Translations under genes and position numbers: made by a program
Notes under the pieces: model-generated
Told to the model about the DNA's origin: nothing
What the model saw: only the letters and a program-made list of their open reading frames with translations
The model's database searches: none
Assembly (NCBI GenBank): GCA_902596975.1
Contig: CACJWS010000004.1
Span: 1 to 64,000, forward strand
Direction: 5' to 3'
DNA: 64,000 nucleotides
Source: an uncultured Pelagibacteraceae bacterium
Lineage (GTDB): Bacteria > Pseudomonadota > Alphaproteobacteria > Pelagibacterales > Pelagibacteraceae
In this document: in pieces, positions 17,675 to 27,702 of the stretch
Layout: each line of letters begins with the position of its first letter
How positions within the stretch are numbered: the stretch's first letter is position 1

Positions 17675-19092
17675 TATTTAAAATAATCTTTTATTCGATC
17701 TATATTGTTATTAAAAATTTTAACTTCATACTTGGTGTTAAGTGATGTATCATATGAACTATAAATATCATCGATCAAATTAATATTTGTTTTAGCTAAA
17801 TATTCTTGAATATTTTCATTTGTGCTTTTTAAATTTTCATAAGTAATCTGATTAATCTTTGCTAAAAATATATTATTAGTTCTATTTGAAACCATAACAT
17901 AACTATTTTTTGGCAATTCATAAATAAGCTTTAAAGATGTCTCATCAAATAAACTTATATCATTAATTGAATTAATTATTCCTGAATTTATATCTTCTTT
18001 ATTTTTTACTAGGCTCTCAAAGTCAGCATCATTGAAATCTTTATTTTGAATTTTTTCAAATAAATTTTTATTAAGATCAAATTTTTTCTTTAATAAAATT
18101 CTATTTTTAACTTTATCTCTAAAGGATGTATCATTTTTATTTGGTAGTAAATTATTTATTTTTGTAATTTGATATAGTAAAAAGTAATTGTCTTTATCTT
18201 TTAAAACTATTTCTTTTTTATCTTTATTTTCGTAAATTTCTTTAAATACATCTTCCTCATTTACGAACTTAAAATTGTTCCTTTTTTGCAATTTTATTTC
18301 ATTTTTTCTAGCGATATCTTCTAAAGAAACTTCATTTAATATATCATTTTCTATTTCATCAATTTTTTTGTAAAAATCTTCATTAAATTCGTTGATTTCA
18401 ATTAGATTTGAGGGTTCAACTTTAGCATAACTAAAATCAATGTATGCCTCTTTTAGTTTTTCCTCATTTTCGATTATATAATTATTAATTTGGACGTCTG
18501 AAATATTTTTATCGTAAGCATATTCAAGATCATAGTATTGAATACTTATTTTTTTGTTCTCATCTATGTAAACTTTATTTTGTAGAAAATAAGGTGATTT
18601 AATACCACCACCAATATAATCAAATAGTCTTTTTCTTAACTGAGAATTTTTTAGTCTATTCTCAAATTCAGCTGCAATAATATTATTTTCTAAAAGAAAT
18701 TTTTCATATTTTAATCTTGAAAAATTTTTGTCATCATCAAGAAAATTTATGTCGTTTTGTAAATTTAATTTTAATGATCTATCTGAAACTTTTACATTTA
18801 AATCTTTATACTCCATTGACATTAAATCTTTTGATATAAGGTCACTCAAAATTCTTTCTAAGATATTGTTATCTAAATTTTCTTTTATATAATCAGGATT
18901 AATTCTTGATCGGTTTATATGATCAATGAAGTCTTTAGTTGAAATTGAATTATTATTTATCTTAGCAATATTATTTGTATTCCCGCCACTAAAGACACTT
19001 CCCATTCCCCAGAAAACAAAAGGAACAATTATTATAGCCACGAGGACACCTGCCAATTTACTATTTGTAAAACCTCTTAATTTTCCCAACAT
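17674..19092 (-). CDS. PpiD/SurA-N-like membrane-anchored periplasmic folding factor
   Basis: The 472-residue product has one N-terminal membrane anchor (residues about 13-33, VLVAIIIVPFVFWGMGSVF). A SurA/PpiD-type chaperone region follows (NNSISTKDFIDHINRSR; DNNILERILSDLISKDLM), then a highly charged periplasmic region. The layout and the slot upstream of trpE and divergent from tpiA match alphaproteobacterial PpiD. PpiD is usually about 600 residues and carries a parvulin PPIase domain; no parvulin signature is recognised here, so catalytic activity is doubtful. Role at the Sec exit site or in OMP folding is inferred. Confidence 0.8.
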   Translation of the reverse strand: MLGKLRGFTNSKLAGVLVAIIIVPFVFWGMGSVFSGGNTNNIAKINNNSISTKDFIDHINRSRINPDYIKENLDNNILERILSDLISKDLMSMEYKDLNVKVSDRSLKLNLQNDINFLDDDKNFSRLKYEKFLLENNIIAAEFENRLKNSQLRKRLFDYIGGGIKSPYFLQNKVYIDENKKISIQYYDLEYAYDKNISDVQINNYIIENEEKLKEAYIDFSYAKVEPSNLIEINEFNEDFYKKIDEIENDILNEVSLEDIARKNEIKLQKRNNFKFVNEEDVFKEIYENKDKKEIVLKDKDNYFLLYQITKINNLLPNKNDTSFRDKVKNRILLKKKFDLNKNLFEKIQNKDFNDADFESLVKNKEDINSGIINSINDISLFDETSLKLIYELPKNSYVMVSNRTNNIFLAKINQITYENLKSTNENIQEYLAKTNINLIDDIYSSYDTSLNTKYEVKIFNNNIDRIKDYFK

Positions 19093-19149
19093 GAGTAATT
19101 CTTTATATATTGATTATAAAAAACAAACCTATAAATTAAATTATCTAAG

Positions 19150-19899
19150 ATGACAAATAATAATATGATCTTTATAGCTAATTGGAAGATGAATGGAGAA
19201 AAAAGTCACATCTCTGGCATCAATAAAACCATAAAATTTTTAAAACAATCAAAAAATAAAAAAAATCAAATTATTTACTGTCCACCATTTACCCTAATTT
19301 CATCGATTAAAAATAAAGTAAAAAACACTAAAATTAAAGTAGGTGCTCAGAACCTTTCTCAATTAAATGATTATGGTGCATTTACAGGATCTGTAAATTC
19401 CAAATTAATTAAGTCAGCAGGAGGTGAGTATGTAATTGTTGGCCATTCTGAAATTAGAAATCAGGAAAATGATATACTAATAAATAAAAAAATTCATTCA
19501 GCACTTAAAGAAAAATTAAAAGTAATTCTTTGTATTGGGGAAACTTATAAAGAAAAAAAAAATAATAAAACTCTCTCAGTACTTAAAAGACAAATAAGCA
19601 TTGCATTAAAGAATATAAAAAAAATTAATAATATTATTTTTGCATATGAACCTAGATGGTCCATCGGAACCGGAAAAATACCAAAATCATCTGAATTAAG
19701 AAAAAACTTTAGGTACATAAATAATATAATTAGCAAATTAAAAAAAAATCAAAAATACAAAATTATCTATGGAGGATCTGTTAATTCTAAAAATGTATCA
19801 GAGTTAAAAAAAATTAATGATTTAAAAGGATTTTTAATAGGAAGCGCTTCTTTGAGAGCAAAAAATTTTATTGATATAATTAAAAAATCAACTAATTAA
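19150..19899 (+). CDS. tpiA: Triose-phosphate isomerase
   Basis: Interconverts DHAP and glyceraldehyde 3-phosphate. The product has 249 residues with NWKMNG (catalytic Lys, residues about 10-15), VGAQNLS, a catalytic His in IVGHSEIR (about 95), the loop-6 region with catalytic Glu in AYEPRWSIGTGK, and phosphate-binding IYGGSVN. The usual SERR motif reads SEIR here, and the usual YEPVWAIG reads YEPRWSIG; catalytic residues are kept. It is divergent from the ppiD-like gene across a 57-base gap. Confidence 0.95.
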   Translation: MTNNNMIFIANWKMNGEKSHISGINKTIKFLKQSKNKKNQIIYCPPFTLISSIKNKVKNTKIKVGAQNLSQLNDYGAFTGSVNSKLIKSAGGEYVIVGHSEIRNQENDILINKKIHSALKEKLKVILCIGETYKEKKNNKTLSVLKRQISIALKNIKKINNIIFAYEPRWSIGTGKIPKSSELRKNFRYINNIISKLKKNQKYKIIYGGSVNSKNVSELKKINDLKGFLIGSASLRAKNFIDIIKKSTN

Positions 19900-19904
19900 A
19901 TCTC

Positions 19905-20204
19905 GTGGAAAATATACTTTTAATAATTAATATTATTCTTGCAGCTATTCTAGTTGTCTTAGTTTTATTTCAAAAATCTGAGGGTGGTGCATTAGGTATT
20001 GGAGTGTCTCAAGATAACTTTATGCTTTCAAGATCTGCAGGAAATTTTTTAACTAAAGCCACAGCAATAATTGCTACTCTATTTATAATATGCAGTCTGT
20101 GTTTAACGATTCTTTCCAGAGGTGAATTAACTCCCACAACATCAGTTTTAGATAAAATAGAGGAAACTGATGATGCTCCAAAGGTTCCAGATAGCAATAA
20201 TTAA
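19905..20204 (+). CDS. secG: Preprotein translocase subunit SecG
   Basis: Small accessory subunit of the SecYEG channel. The 99-residue product has two membrane helices (residues about 3-22 and 52-70) separated by the family-specific segment FQKSEGGALGIG, and a short acidic/proline tail. It starts with GTG at 19905, five bases after tpiA. The order tpiA-secG-pyrG-kdsA-eno is standard in alphaproteobacteria. Confidence 0.93.
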   Translation: MENILLIINIILAAILVVLVLFQKSEGGALGIGVSQDNFMLSRSAGNFLTKATAIIATLFIICSLCLTILSRGELTPTTSVLDKIEETDDAPKVPDSNN

Positions 20205-20244
20205 TCCTTTGAATTTTTAAGTTTTAGGTCTATAAGATACTTCC

Positions 20245-21867
20245 ATGGCGCGATATATCTTTGTCACTGGCGGCGTGGTATCATCACTTGGAAAAGGACT
20301 ATCATCAGCATCACTTGCATATTTATTAAAGTCACAAGGTTATAAAGTTAGGATACGTAAAATGGATCCATATTTAAATGTTGATCCAGGAACAATGAGT
20401 CCTTTTCAACATGGAGAGGTATTTGTGACTGATGATGGTGCAGAAACTGACTTAGATTTAGGACATTACGAAAGATTTACAAATATTTCATCAAAACAAT
20501 CGGATAATATTACTACAGGTAAAATTTATAGCGATGTAATCAAAAAAGAGAGACAAGGGGGGTATCTAGGTAAGACAGTACAAGTCATTCCACACATAAC
20601 AGATAGAATAAAAAAATTTATTAGCAAAGACATTAGTAATGAAGATTTTGTAATTTGTGAAATTGGTGGAACTGTTGGCGACATTGAAAGCTTACCGTTT
20701 CTAGAAGCTATAAGACAGTTCTCAAATGATCATGGAAGGTCTAGAACATTATTTGTTCACTTGACATTAGTTCCCTTCATGAAATCTTCTGATGAGATAA
20801 AAACCAAACCTACACAACATAGTGTTAAAGAATTAAGAAGTATCGGTATACAGCCAGATATTGTTATATGTAGATCAGAGCAACATATACCTTTGGAGCA
20901 AAGAAAAAAAATATCTTTATTTTGTAATGTTGATATTGAAAACGTTATTGAGACTGTTGATGTTAGAACAATTTATGAAGCTCCAATTAGTTTTTACAAC
21001 CAAAAATTAGATAAGCAAGTTTTAAAATATTTTAAAATAAAATCAAAAAAGAAACCCAATTTAAATCCATGGAAAAATATTACTTCCACCGTGCTAAAAA
21101 ATAATAAAGTAATAAACATTGGAATAATAGGTAAATATGTAAACTTAAAAGATGCATATAAATCTTTAGATGAGGCATTAACACACGGCGGCATAGCAAA
21201 TAATGTAAAAGTCAATTTAGTAAGAATTGAATCTGATAAACTAAAAAAAAATGAAATAAGCAAAAAACTTAGAAGTGTTTCTGGAATATTAATTCCAGGT
21301 GGATTTGGTAAAAGAGGAACAGAGGGGAAGATTGCAGCAATTAAATATGCAAGAGAAAAAAAAATACCCTTTTTTGGTATTTGTTTTGGTATGCAAATGG
21401 CAATCATTGAATTTGCCAGAAACAAATTAAATATAAAAAATGCTGGTTCTACAGAGCTTGATAAAAAATGCTATCCTGTTATTGGATTAATCCATGAATG
21501 GAACAGAAATGGAAAAGTGTTTAAGGGCACAGAAAAAAACTTAGGCGGGACAATGAGATTAGGTCTTTATACAGCTAAATTAAAAAATAATTCTGCCATA
21601 AAAAAGATTTATAAATCAAATGAAATAAAAGAGAGACACAGACATAGATATGAAGTTAATAATAACCAAAGATCAAAATTTGAAAAAAAAGGATTAATAT
21701 TTTCGGGTATGTCTCCAGATAATAAATTACCTGAAATAATTGAATTAAAAAATCATCCTTGGTTTATTGGTGTTCAATTTCATCCAGAGTTTAAATCAAG
21801 ACCATTATCACCACATCCATTATTTAAATCTTTTATAAAAGCTTCAAAAAATTATCATGGAAAATAA
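20245..21867 (+). CDS. pyrG: CTP synthase
   Basis: Makes CTP from UTP, ATP and glutamine. The 540-residue product has the N-terminal synthetase domain ([43 protein letters not shown]). The C-terminal class I amidotransferase domain has [12 protein letters not shown], nucleophile Cys in [12 protein letters not shown] (about residue 379) and the His/Glu pair in GVQFHPEF. The first 36 bases of the gene are notably GC-rich (19 of 36) for this genome. It overlaps kdsA by 11 bases. Confidence 0.97.
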   Translation: MARYIFVTGGVVSSLGKGLSSASLAYLLKSQGYKVRIRKMDPYLNVDPGTMSPFQHGEVFVTDDGAETDLDLGHYERFTNISSKQSDNITTGKIYSDVIKKERQGGYLGKTVQVIPHITDRIKKFISKDISNEDFVICEIGGTVGDIESLPFLEAIRQFSNDHGRSRTLFVHLTLVPFMKSSDEIKTKPTQHSVKELRSIGIQPDIVICRSEQHIPLEQRKKISLFCNVDIENVIETVDVRTIYEAPISFYNQKLDKQVLKYFKIKSKKKPNLNPWKNITSTVLKNNKVINIGIIGKYVNLKDAYKSLDEALTHGGIANNVKVNLVRIESDKLKKNEISKKLRSVSGILIPGGFGKRGTEGKIAAIKYAREKKIPFFGICFGMQMAIIEFARNKLNIKNAGSTELDKKCYPVIGLIHEWNRNGKVFKGTEKNLGGTMRLGLYTAKLKNNSAIKKIYKSNEIKERHRHRYEVNNNQRSKFEKKGLIFSGMSPDNKLPEIIELKNHPWFIGVQFHPEFKSRPLSPHPLFKSFIKASKNYHGK

Positions 21868-22681
21868 AATTGTTAAGTGTCAAGATATAAATATTTCTAA
21901 CTCAAATAAAATTTGTTTAATAGCAGGACCTTGCCAACTAGAAACTGAGCAACATGCTTTAGATATGGCAGGGGAAATTAAAAATATTACACGCAAGTAT
22001 AATATTGGATTTATTTACAAAACATCTTTTGACAAAGCCAATAGAACAAGTCTTAAAGGCAAAAGAGGAGCTGGATTAGAAAAATCCTTACCAGTTTTTG
22101 ATAAAATTAAAAATCAAATAAAAGTTCCTGTACTTACCGATATTCACAGTGAGGAGCAATGCTCAATAGTTGCACCACATGTAGACATTTTACAAATTCC
22201 TGCATTCTTATGCCGACAAACAGATTTATTAGTTGCTGCAGCAAAAACAAAAAAAATTATAAATGTGAAAAAGGGTCAGTTTCTAGCTCCATGGGATATG
22301 GTAAATGTAACAAAAAAAATATCTGATTCTGGAAATAATAATATTCTTGTAACAGAACGAGGGGCCAGTTTTGGATATAACACTTTAGTAACAGATATGA
22401 GATCTATACCCATAATGGCAAAAAATGGTTATCCAATTATTTTTGATGCCACTCATTCAGTTCAGCAACCAGGTGGTCAAGGAGATAAAAGTGGTGGACA
22501 AAGAGAATTTGTTGAACATTTATCTAGAGCAGCTGTTGCAGTTGGTGTTGCTGCTATTTTTATAGAAACACATCAAGATCCTGATAACGCTCCATCTGAT
22601 GGACCAAATATGGTTCCACTTAATAAATTAGATAATCTTATTAATCAGATTGTAGAAATAGATAATCTAATAAAAAAATAA
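21857..22681 (+). CDS. kdsA: 3-deoxy-8-phosphooctulonate synthase (KDO8P synthase)
   Basis: Condenses phosphoenolpyruvate with arabinose 5-phosphate for the KDO sugars of the LPS inner core. Characteristic segments are [61 protein letters not shown] and [18 protein letters not shown]. Length of 274 is normal. It agrees with the lpx genes in indicating true LPS. It lies three bases before eno. Confidence 0.96.
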   Translation: MENKIVKCQDINISNSNKICLIAGPCQLETEQHALDMAGEIKNITRKYNIGFIYKTSFDKANRTSLKGKRGAGLEKSLPVFDKIKNQIKVPVLTDIHSEEQCSIVAPHVDILQIPAFLCRQTDLLVAAAKTKKIINVKKGQFLAPWDMVNVTKKISDSGNNNILVTERGASFGYNTLVTDMRSIPIMAKNGYPIIFDATHSVQQPGGQGDKSGGQREFVEHLSRAAVAVGVAAIFIETHQDPDNAPSDGPNMVPLNKLDNLINQIVEIDNLIKK

Positions 22682-22683
22682 TA

Positions 22684-23943
22684 ATGTCAAAAATTTCTAA
22701 AGTTATTGCTAGACAAGTTTTTGATAGTAGAGGAAATCCAACTATAGAAACAGAAGTATATGTGAAAGATATTAGTGCATCAGCAATTTGTCCATCTGGA
22801 GCATCAACCGGAACTTACGAAGCTTTTGAAAAAAGAGATATTAATAATAAAAAATATCTTGGAAAAAGTGTTTTAAAACCCGTTGAATTTATAAATAAGG
22901 TAATATCAAATAAGTTAAAAAATTTTAATGTTCATCAACAAGAAAAAATAGATAATTTATTAATAAGACTTGATGGCACCAAACAAAAGAAAAGAGTTGG
23001 AGCTAATGCAATTCTTTCAGTTTCAATAGCTGTCAAAAAATTATCCTCTAAAATTAAAAAAATTCCAATTTATAAAAATTTACTAATAAATAAAAATTTT
23101 AAATTACCTTATCCCTTAATGAATATAATTAATGGGGGTGCTCATGCAAATAATGGCCTCAGAATCCAAGAGTTTATGATAAGACCAGATAAAGCCAAAT
23201 CTTTTTCTGAAGGTGTTAGAATGTGTTTTATTGTTATTAATAGATTAAGAGATTTAATCAAGAAAATGGGACATTCTACATCAGTAGGAGATGAGGGTGG
23301 GTTCGCTCCAATGATAAATGATAATGAAAGTGCGCTTAAGCTTATAGTAAAAGCTATAAATTTATCAGGTTTTAAAAATGGAAAAGACGTAGTTATATGT
23401 TTGGATGTTGCAGCAAATGAGTTGCTTAAAAATAAAAAATATTCAATTCACTCCAAAAAATATATTAGTGTAGATAAATCTATAGAAAATTATCTTAAAC
23501 TAATAAAAAAATATAAAATTAGGTCTATTGAAGACCCATTTGGTGAAAATGATTGGTCAGCTTGGACAAAGCTTTTGAATAAAACAAAAAACAAATTCCA
23601 AATTGTTGGAGATGATTTATTTGTTACAAATTTAGAACGATTGAAAATTGGTTTTTTAAATCTTTCAGCTAATTCAATATTAATTAAATTAAACCAAATT
23701 GGTACTGTCACAGAAACACTTGAAGTTATAAAATTTGCAAAATTAATTGGTTATAAAACTATAATCTCACATAGATCTGGCGATAGTGAAGATACATTTA
23801 TTGCAGATTTTGCTGTAGGAACTGATTCTAATCAGATTAAAACCGGCTCATTAGCTAGATCTGAGAGAGTTTCAAAATATAATCAATTGTTAAGAATTGA
23901 ACAAGAACTTGGAAAAAAATCAAAAATGCATACTGTTAATTAA
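22684..23943 (+). CDS. eno: Enolase
   Basis: Converts 2-phosphoglycerate to phosphoenolpyruvate. The 419-residue product has SRGNPTIETEV and the loop CPSGASTGTYEAFEKRD near residues 38-55, HANNGLRIQEFMI, SVGDEGGFAP, metal ligands in LDVAANEL, IEDPFGENDW and GDDLFVTN, the active-site Lys in ILIKLNQIGT, and SHRSGDSEDTFIADFAVG. Its termination codon overlaps the ftsB-like start by one base. Confidence 0.97.
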   Translation: MSKISKVIARQVFDSRGNPTIETEVYVKDISASAICPSGASTGTYEAFEKRDINNKKYLGKSVLKPVEFINKVISNKLKNFNVHQQEKIDNLLIRLDGTKQKKRVGANAILSVSIAVKKLSSKIKKIPIYKNLLINKNFKLPYPLMNIINGGAHANNGLRIQEFMIRPDKAKSFSEGVRMCFIVINRLRDLIKKMGHSTSVGDEGGFAPMINDNESALKLIVKAINLSGFKNGKDVVICLDVAANELLKNKKYSIHSKKYISVDKSIENYLKLIKKYKIRSIEDPFGENDWSAWTKLLNKTKNKFQIVGDDLFVTNLERLKIGFLNLSANSILIKLNQIGTVTETLEVIKFAKLIGYKTIISHRSGDSEDTFIADFAVGTDSNQIKTGSLARSERVSKYNQLLRIEQELGKKSKMHTVN

Positions 23944-24248
23944 TGCTAGATAAAATAAAAAAAAATTATTTTATTTTAATTGTAACATTTTTGTTTATTT
24001 ATTTTTTTTTCAATTTATTAGGAGGTGATAGAGGTTTAATTTCCTATATAAAAAAAAAAGAGATTTACAAAGATTTAAAAATTAAACAGAAAGATCTACT
24101 AATCAAAATTCAAGATTTAGAGCAAAAAAACTCATTATTAACTGAAAATATAGACCTTGATTTTATTGAAATTCTAATACGAGACAAATTTTTATTTGGA
24201 AAAGAGGGAGAGACTACCTATATAATAAAAAATGATGAAAAAAATTAA
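23943..24248 (+). CDS. Septum formation initiator (FtsB/DivIC-like)
   Basis: Small bitopic division protein, 101 residues. It has a short cytoplasmic tail, one membrane helix (residues about 9-27), the [11 protein letters not shown] segment typical of alphaproteobacterial FtsB-like proteins just after the membrane, and then a coiled coil (about 38-65). Position directly after eno is the standard FtsB location. It overlaps lipA by 17 bases; in most alphaproteobacteria the pdh genes lie between them. Confidence 0.86.
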   Translation: MLDKIKKNYFILIVTFLFIYFFFNLLGGDRGLISYIKKKEIYKDLKIKQKDLLIKIQDLEQKNSLLTENIDLDFIEILIRDKFLFGKEGETTYIIKNDEKN

Positions 24249-25158
24249 ACCAAGACATCCAGAAAAAGTAAAAAACCCTATAAATCCAATTAAAAAGAAA
24301 CCTGAATGGATTAGGTCTAAACTTTCTGATAGTAAAGAATTTTTTCTTACGAAAACTATAGTTAATCAAAATAATCTTGTCACAGTTTGTCAGGAAGCAA
24401 ACTGCCCAAATATAACAGAGTGTTGGAGTAAACGACATGCTACTTTTATGATTATGGGCGATATCTGCACGAGAGCATGTGCATTTTGTGATGTCAAAAC
24501 TGGAAAACCAGAAAAATTAGATCCTTTTGAGCATGTTAAAATCGCAAATGCAGTAAATAAATTAAACTTGAGACATGTTGTTATAACATCAGTTGACAGA
24601 GATGATTTACCAGATGGTGGGTCAAATCATTTTAAAGAAGTAGTATTGATGACTAGAAAAAAAAATCCAGATACTACAATTGAGGTTTTAACTCCAGATT
24701 TTTTAAGAAAAGGTGAGTCTTATAAAACTATATTAGAGGCTAATCCTGATGTTTTTAATCATAATATTGAAACAGTACCAAGGCTGTATGTCAAAGTGAG
24801 ACCAGGTGCTAGATACTTTGCATCATTGGAACTTCTTAAGAATGCAAAATTAAATAATAATAAAGTATTTACTAAATCTGGTATAATGGTTGGTTTAGGT
24901 GAAGAGAGAGACGAAATAATTCAAGTCATGGATGATCTAAGATCAGCAGATGTAGATTTTTTAACAATAGGTCAATATTTGCAACCGTCAGCAAAACATC
25001 ATCCATTAGAGAGATACTACCATCCAGATGAATTTAACGAATTAGAAGTAATAGCAAAGTCAAAAGGATTTTTATTGGTTTCTTCATCCCCTTTAACTAG
25101 ATCATCATATCACGCGGATGAAGATTTTGCTAAATTAAAACAAACCAGACTTAATTAA
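24232..25158 (+). CDS. lipA: Lipoyl synthase
   Basis: Radical-SAM enzyme inserting two sulfurs into octanoyl groups on 2-oxoacid dehydrogenases and the glycine cleavage H protein. The 308-residue product holds the auxiliary cluster motif [13 protein letters not shown] (about residues 62-74) and the SAM cluster CTRACAFC (residues about 80-87). [15 protein letters not shown] and the C-terminal [14 protein letters not shown] follow. ATG at 24232 overlaps ftsB. Confidence 0.96.
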   Translation: MMKKIKPRHPEKVKNPINPIKKKPEWIRSKLSDSKEFFLTKTIVNQNNLVTVCQEANCPNITECWSKRHATFMIMGDICTRACAFCDVKTGKPEKLDPFEHVKIANAVNKLNLRHVVITSVDRDDLPDGGSNHFKEVVLMTRKKNPDTTIEVLTPDFLRKGESYKTILEANPDVFNHNIETVPRLYVKVRPGARYFASLELLKNAKLNNNKVFTKSGIMVGLGEERDEIIQVMDDLRSADVDFLTIGQYLQPSAKHHPLERYYHPDEFNELEVIAKSKGFLLVSSSPLTRSSYHADEDFAKLKQTRLN

Positions 25159-25162
25159 TTTC

Positions 25163-25600
25163 ATGCCAAAAGCATCTGTAACGCGACTTATAGAACGCGA
25201 TAAAAAAACACTTATAGATTTTGTTTTAGATATTGAAAGATATCCAGAATTTATTCCTTTTTGCATAGATTCAAAAGTTTATAAAAAAAAAGAGGAAAAA
25301 AACTCTATAAATATAATTGCAGATTTAACTATTGGTAAAAGACCTTTTACAGATACTTATAAAAGCGATGTTAGATTCGATAAAATAAATGATCAAATCC
25401 ATGTTACGAATATTGAAGGACCACTTAATTATCTTGAAAATAACTGGAAATTTATTCAAAAAGATAATTTTACGGAGGTGCACTTTGATGTTGATTTTGA
25501 AATAAAAAATAAATTTCTTAATATTATTATGGCAAAATCATTTCAATTTGGTCTAAATAAAATAGCAGATGCTTTTCAAAAAAGAGCAGAAAGTTTGTGA
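25163..25600 (+). CDS. Coq10/RatA-family START-domain protein
   Basis: A 145-residue polyketide-cyclase/START fold. The N-terminus has TRLIERDKKTLIDFVLDIERYPEFIPFC, the middle ADLTIGKRPFTDTYKSDV, and the C-terminus FGLNKIADAFQKRAE. Family members act as ubiquinone-binding or chaperone proteins for respiration (Coq10), or have been called RatA. Placement right after lipA is the common alphaproteobacterial arrangement and favours a respiratory, ubiquinone-related role. It ends 12 bases from the convergent cinA. Confidence 0.85.
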   Translation: MPKASVTRLIERDKKTLIDFVLDIERYPEFIPFCIDSKVYKKKEEKNSINIIADLTIGKRPFTDTYKSDVRFDKINDQIHVTNIEGPLNYLENNWKFIQKDNFTEVHFDVDFEIKNKFLNIIMAKSFQFGLNKIADAFQKRAESL

Positions 25601-25612
25601 TTTTTATGTGTA

Positions 25613-26077
25613 TTAAATAATATCTTGAATTAACTTAATACACTTTTCAATTGTTTTATTTTGTATTGATTTTCTATCTTTTTTCTTAAAATAATTTTTT
25701 GAAACTATAGTTTTGTTTCTTTTTTTTAAACCAATATATACAAGACCAATAGGCTTATCTTTTGTGCCACCTTTTGGACCAGCTATGCCAGTAATAGATA
25801 TATTAATTTTACTTTTTGATATTTTTGATAATCCTTGAGCCATAGCCTCACAACATTCGAGGCTAACAGAACCATACTTATTTATAATTTTTTTATTAAC
25901 TTTTAATATTTTAATTTTGGCATTGTTTGAATAAGTAACTATCCCCATTTGGAAGTATTTTGAAGAACCACTTAGTCTGGTAAATTTGCTTGATAATAAC
26001 CCTCCTGTGCATGATTCAGCCACAGATAAGGTTATGTTTTTTTTAATTAATTTCTTATGCAGCATTTCGATATTCAT
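25613..26077 (-). CDS. CinA C-terminal family protein, nicotinamide-nucleotide amidase type
   Basis: 154-residue stand-alone CinA C-terminal (PncC) domain. Motifs include LSVAESCTGGLLSSKFT (residues 17-33), YSNNAKIKIL, GSVSLECCEAMAQGL, SITGIAGPKGGT and KPIGLVYIGL. PncC deamidates NMN for NAD recycling. The N-terminal MoCF-like domain found in longer CinA proteins is absent. The start overlaps the pgpA stop (TAATG). Confidence 0.92.
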   Translation of the reverse strand: MNIEMLHKKLIKKNITLSVAESCTGGLLSSKFTRLSGSSKYFQMGIVTYSNNAKIKILKVNKKIINKYGSVSLECCEAMAQGLSKISKSKINISITGIAGPKGGTKDKPIGLVYIGLKKRNKTIVSKNYFKKKDRKSIQNKTIEKCIKLIQDII

Positions 26078-26568
26078 TAAAATTTAATATTTATTAAGTA
26101 AATTAATATCATTGTGTATAAACCTGCCATAATATCATCCATTATTATTCCAAAGAAGTTTTTATGTTCTTTATCGAAATAACTAACTGGAAAAGGTTTT
26201 ACAATATCAAAAAATCTAAAAAAGATAAAAGACAGCAAATAATATATCTCAACATGTATACTTATTTGATTATCAGAAGAAAGGTAAACTATTAATATTA
26301 AAGGCATTGCTTGTCCCAAAACTTCATCAATTACAATTTGCCTAGGATCTTTATTTTCAAACTCTGTTTCTGAGTCCATTACTGCGTAAAAGGAATAAAA
26401 AAAAATTATAGAATATAATATTAAAATATAATTTAGATTTTTAAATTGTAATATTTCGAATAATATATAAAGGATTATTAATGTGCTTAATGATGTAAAG
26501 GTTCCAGGTATTTTAGAAATATATCCATTTCCAAAAAAAGTTGATATTAATACATTAATTTTTTTCAT
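26077..26568 (-). CDS. pgpA: Phosphatidylglycerophosphatase A
   Basis: Membrane phosphatase forming phosphatidylglycerol. It has 163 residues from the chosen start. Conserved GNGYISKIPGTFTSL lies near the N-terminus; DPRQIVIDEVLGQAMPL (catalytic acidic residues) and FRFFDIVKPFPVSYFDKE follow, then GIIMDDIMAGLYTM. All are PgpA hallmarks. An ATG 15 bases further upstream was rejected because the ATG at 26568 gives an ATGA overlap with ispDF. It is an unusual partner for ispDF but common in alphaproteobacteria. Confidence 0.93.
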   Translation of the reverse strand: MKKINVLISTFFGNGYISKIPGTFTSLSTLIILYILFEILQFKNLNYILILYSIIFFYSFYAVMDSETEFENKDPRQIVIDEVLGQAMPLILIVYLSSDNQISIHVEIYYLLSFIFFRFFDIVKPFPVSYFDKEHKNFFGIIMDDIMAGLYTMILIYLINIKF

Positions 26569-27665
26569 TTTGATAAAGAACAAACTACTTCACAAGCAAT
26601 AGCTTGTTCTTTTCCGATTATACCCAATTTTTCAACAGTTTTACCCTTTAAATTTATTAAATTTCTATTTACAGAAAGCAAATCTGATAATGATTTTATT
26701 ATTTTATTTCTAATTCTAGAAACTTTAGGATTTTCACATATTAGGTTTATATCTATATTATTAATTGAAAAATTATTATGATTTAATAACTTAAGAACTG
26801 GACTAAGCATATTCTTAGACCTTATATTTTTAAATTTACTTGAATTACTTGGGAAATGTGTCCCAATATCGCTTTTTCTCATAGCCCCTAGCAAACCATC
26901 AATTATAGCGTGGAGAATTACGTCGCCATCAGAATGACCTTTAAGACCTGAATGAAAAGGAATTTTCACACCTCCAAGAAAAAGTTTTTTATTTTTAATT
27001 AATCTATGTATATCAAAACCTATACCATAATAGGTTTCTGATTTTAAGTATTTTAAATCGTCTACTGTTGTTATTTTAAAATTATTTTTATCTCCAAGAA
27101 TAAATTTAATTTTCTTATTATTATTTAAGTAAAGACTAGCCTCATCAGTAATCTTTTCTTTATTATTTTTATATAAATTATAAAGTTCATTGAAATTAAA
27201 GCATTGAGGAGTTTGGGTTAATAAGATTTTGTCACGATTTAAATTATTTATTTTATTATTATTTCTATATTTTACTGAATTTTCAGAATTTAAATAAGGA
27301 ACTACAGCATAATTATTTTTTAAATTATTTTTTAATTTTCTCAATAAATTTATTGATAAGTTCGGTCTTGCAGCGTCATGAATATATACATTTTTAATTT
27401 TTTTATTTTTTAAAAAACGTAATGCATTTGCAGTAGAATTATACCTTTCTACTCCGCCTTTTATTATATCAACACTTTTGTATTTAGTTTTTTTAATTTT
27501 TTTATTTGTGACTACTAAAATTCTTTTAAATAATTTTGAGTCTTGAGCAATTTTTAAAGAATGCTCAAATAAAGGCTTATTTTTATACGTTATAAATTGC
27601 TTATTAATTTTTGATTTAAATCTCTTACTTTTTCCTGCACTTAATAATATAAAACAATCACTCAT
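26565..27665 (-). CDS. ispDF: Bifunctional IspD/IspF (MEP cytidylyltransferase / MECDP synthase)
   Basis: Fusion of two non-consecutive steps of the MEP pathway, typical of alphaproteobacteria. The N-terminal IspD half (residues about 1-210) has LLSAGKSKRFKSKINKQF, VYIHDAARPNLS and LLTQTPQCFNF. The C-terminal IspF half (about 212-366) has YGIGFDIHRL, LKGHSDGDVILHAIIDGLLGAM, DIGTHFP and GKTVEKLGIIGKEQ. At 366 residues it is slightly short for the family (380-400). It works with dxr at 3.6 kb. Confidence 0.95.
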   Translation of the reverse strand: MSDCFILLSAGKSKRFKSKINKQFITYKNKPLFEHSLKIAQDSKLFKRILVVTNKKIKKTKYKSVDIIKGGVERYNSTANALRFLKNKKIKNVYIHDAARPNLSINLLRKLKNNLKNNYAVVPYLNSENSVKYRNNNKINNLNRDKILLTQTPQCFNFNELYNLYKNNKEKITDEASLYLNNNKKIKFILGDKNNFKITTVDDLKYLKSETYYGIGFDIHRLIKNKKLFLGGVKIPFHSGLKGHSDGDVILHAIIDGLLGAMRKSDIGTHFPSNSSKFKNIRSKNMLSPVLKLLNHNNFSINNIDINLICENPKVSRIRNKIIKSLSDLLSVNRNLINLKGKTVEKLGIIGKEQAIACEVVCSLSK

Positions 27666-27702
27666 GTATTTATTTGTAAATTTTTATATATATTCATAGT
27701 TT

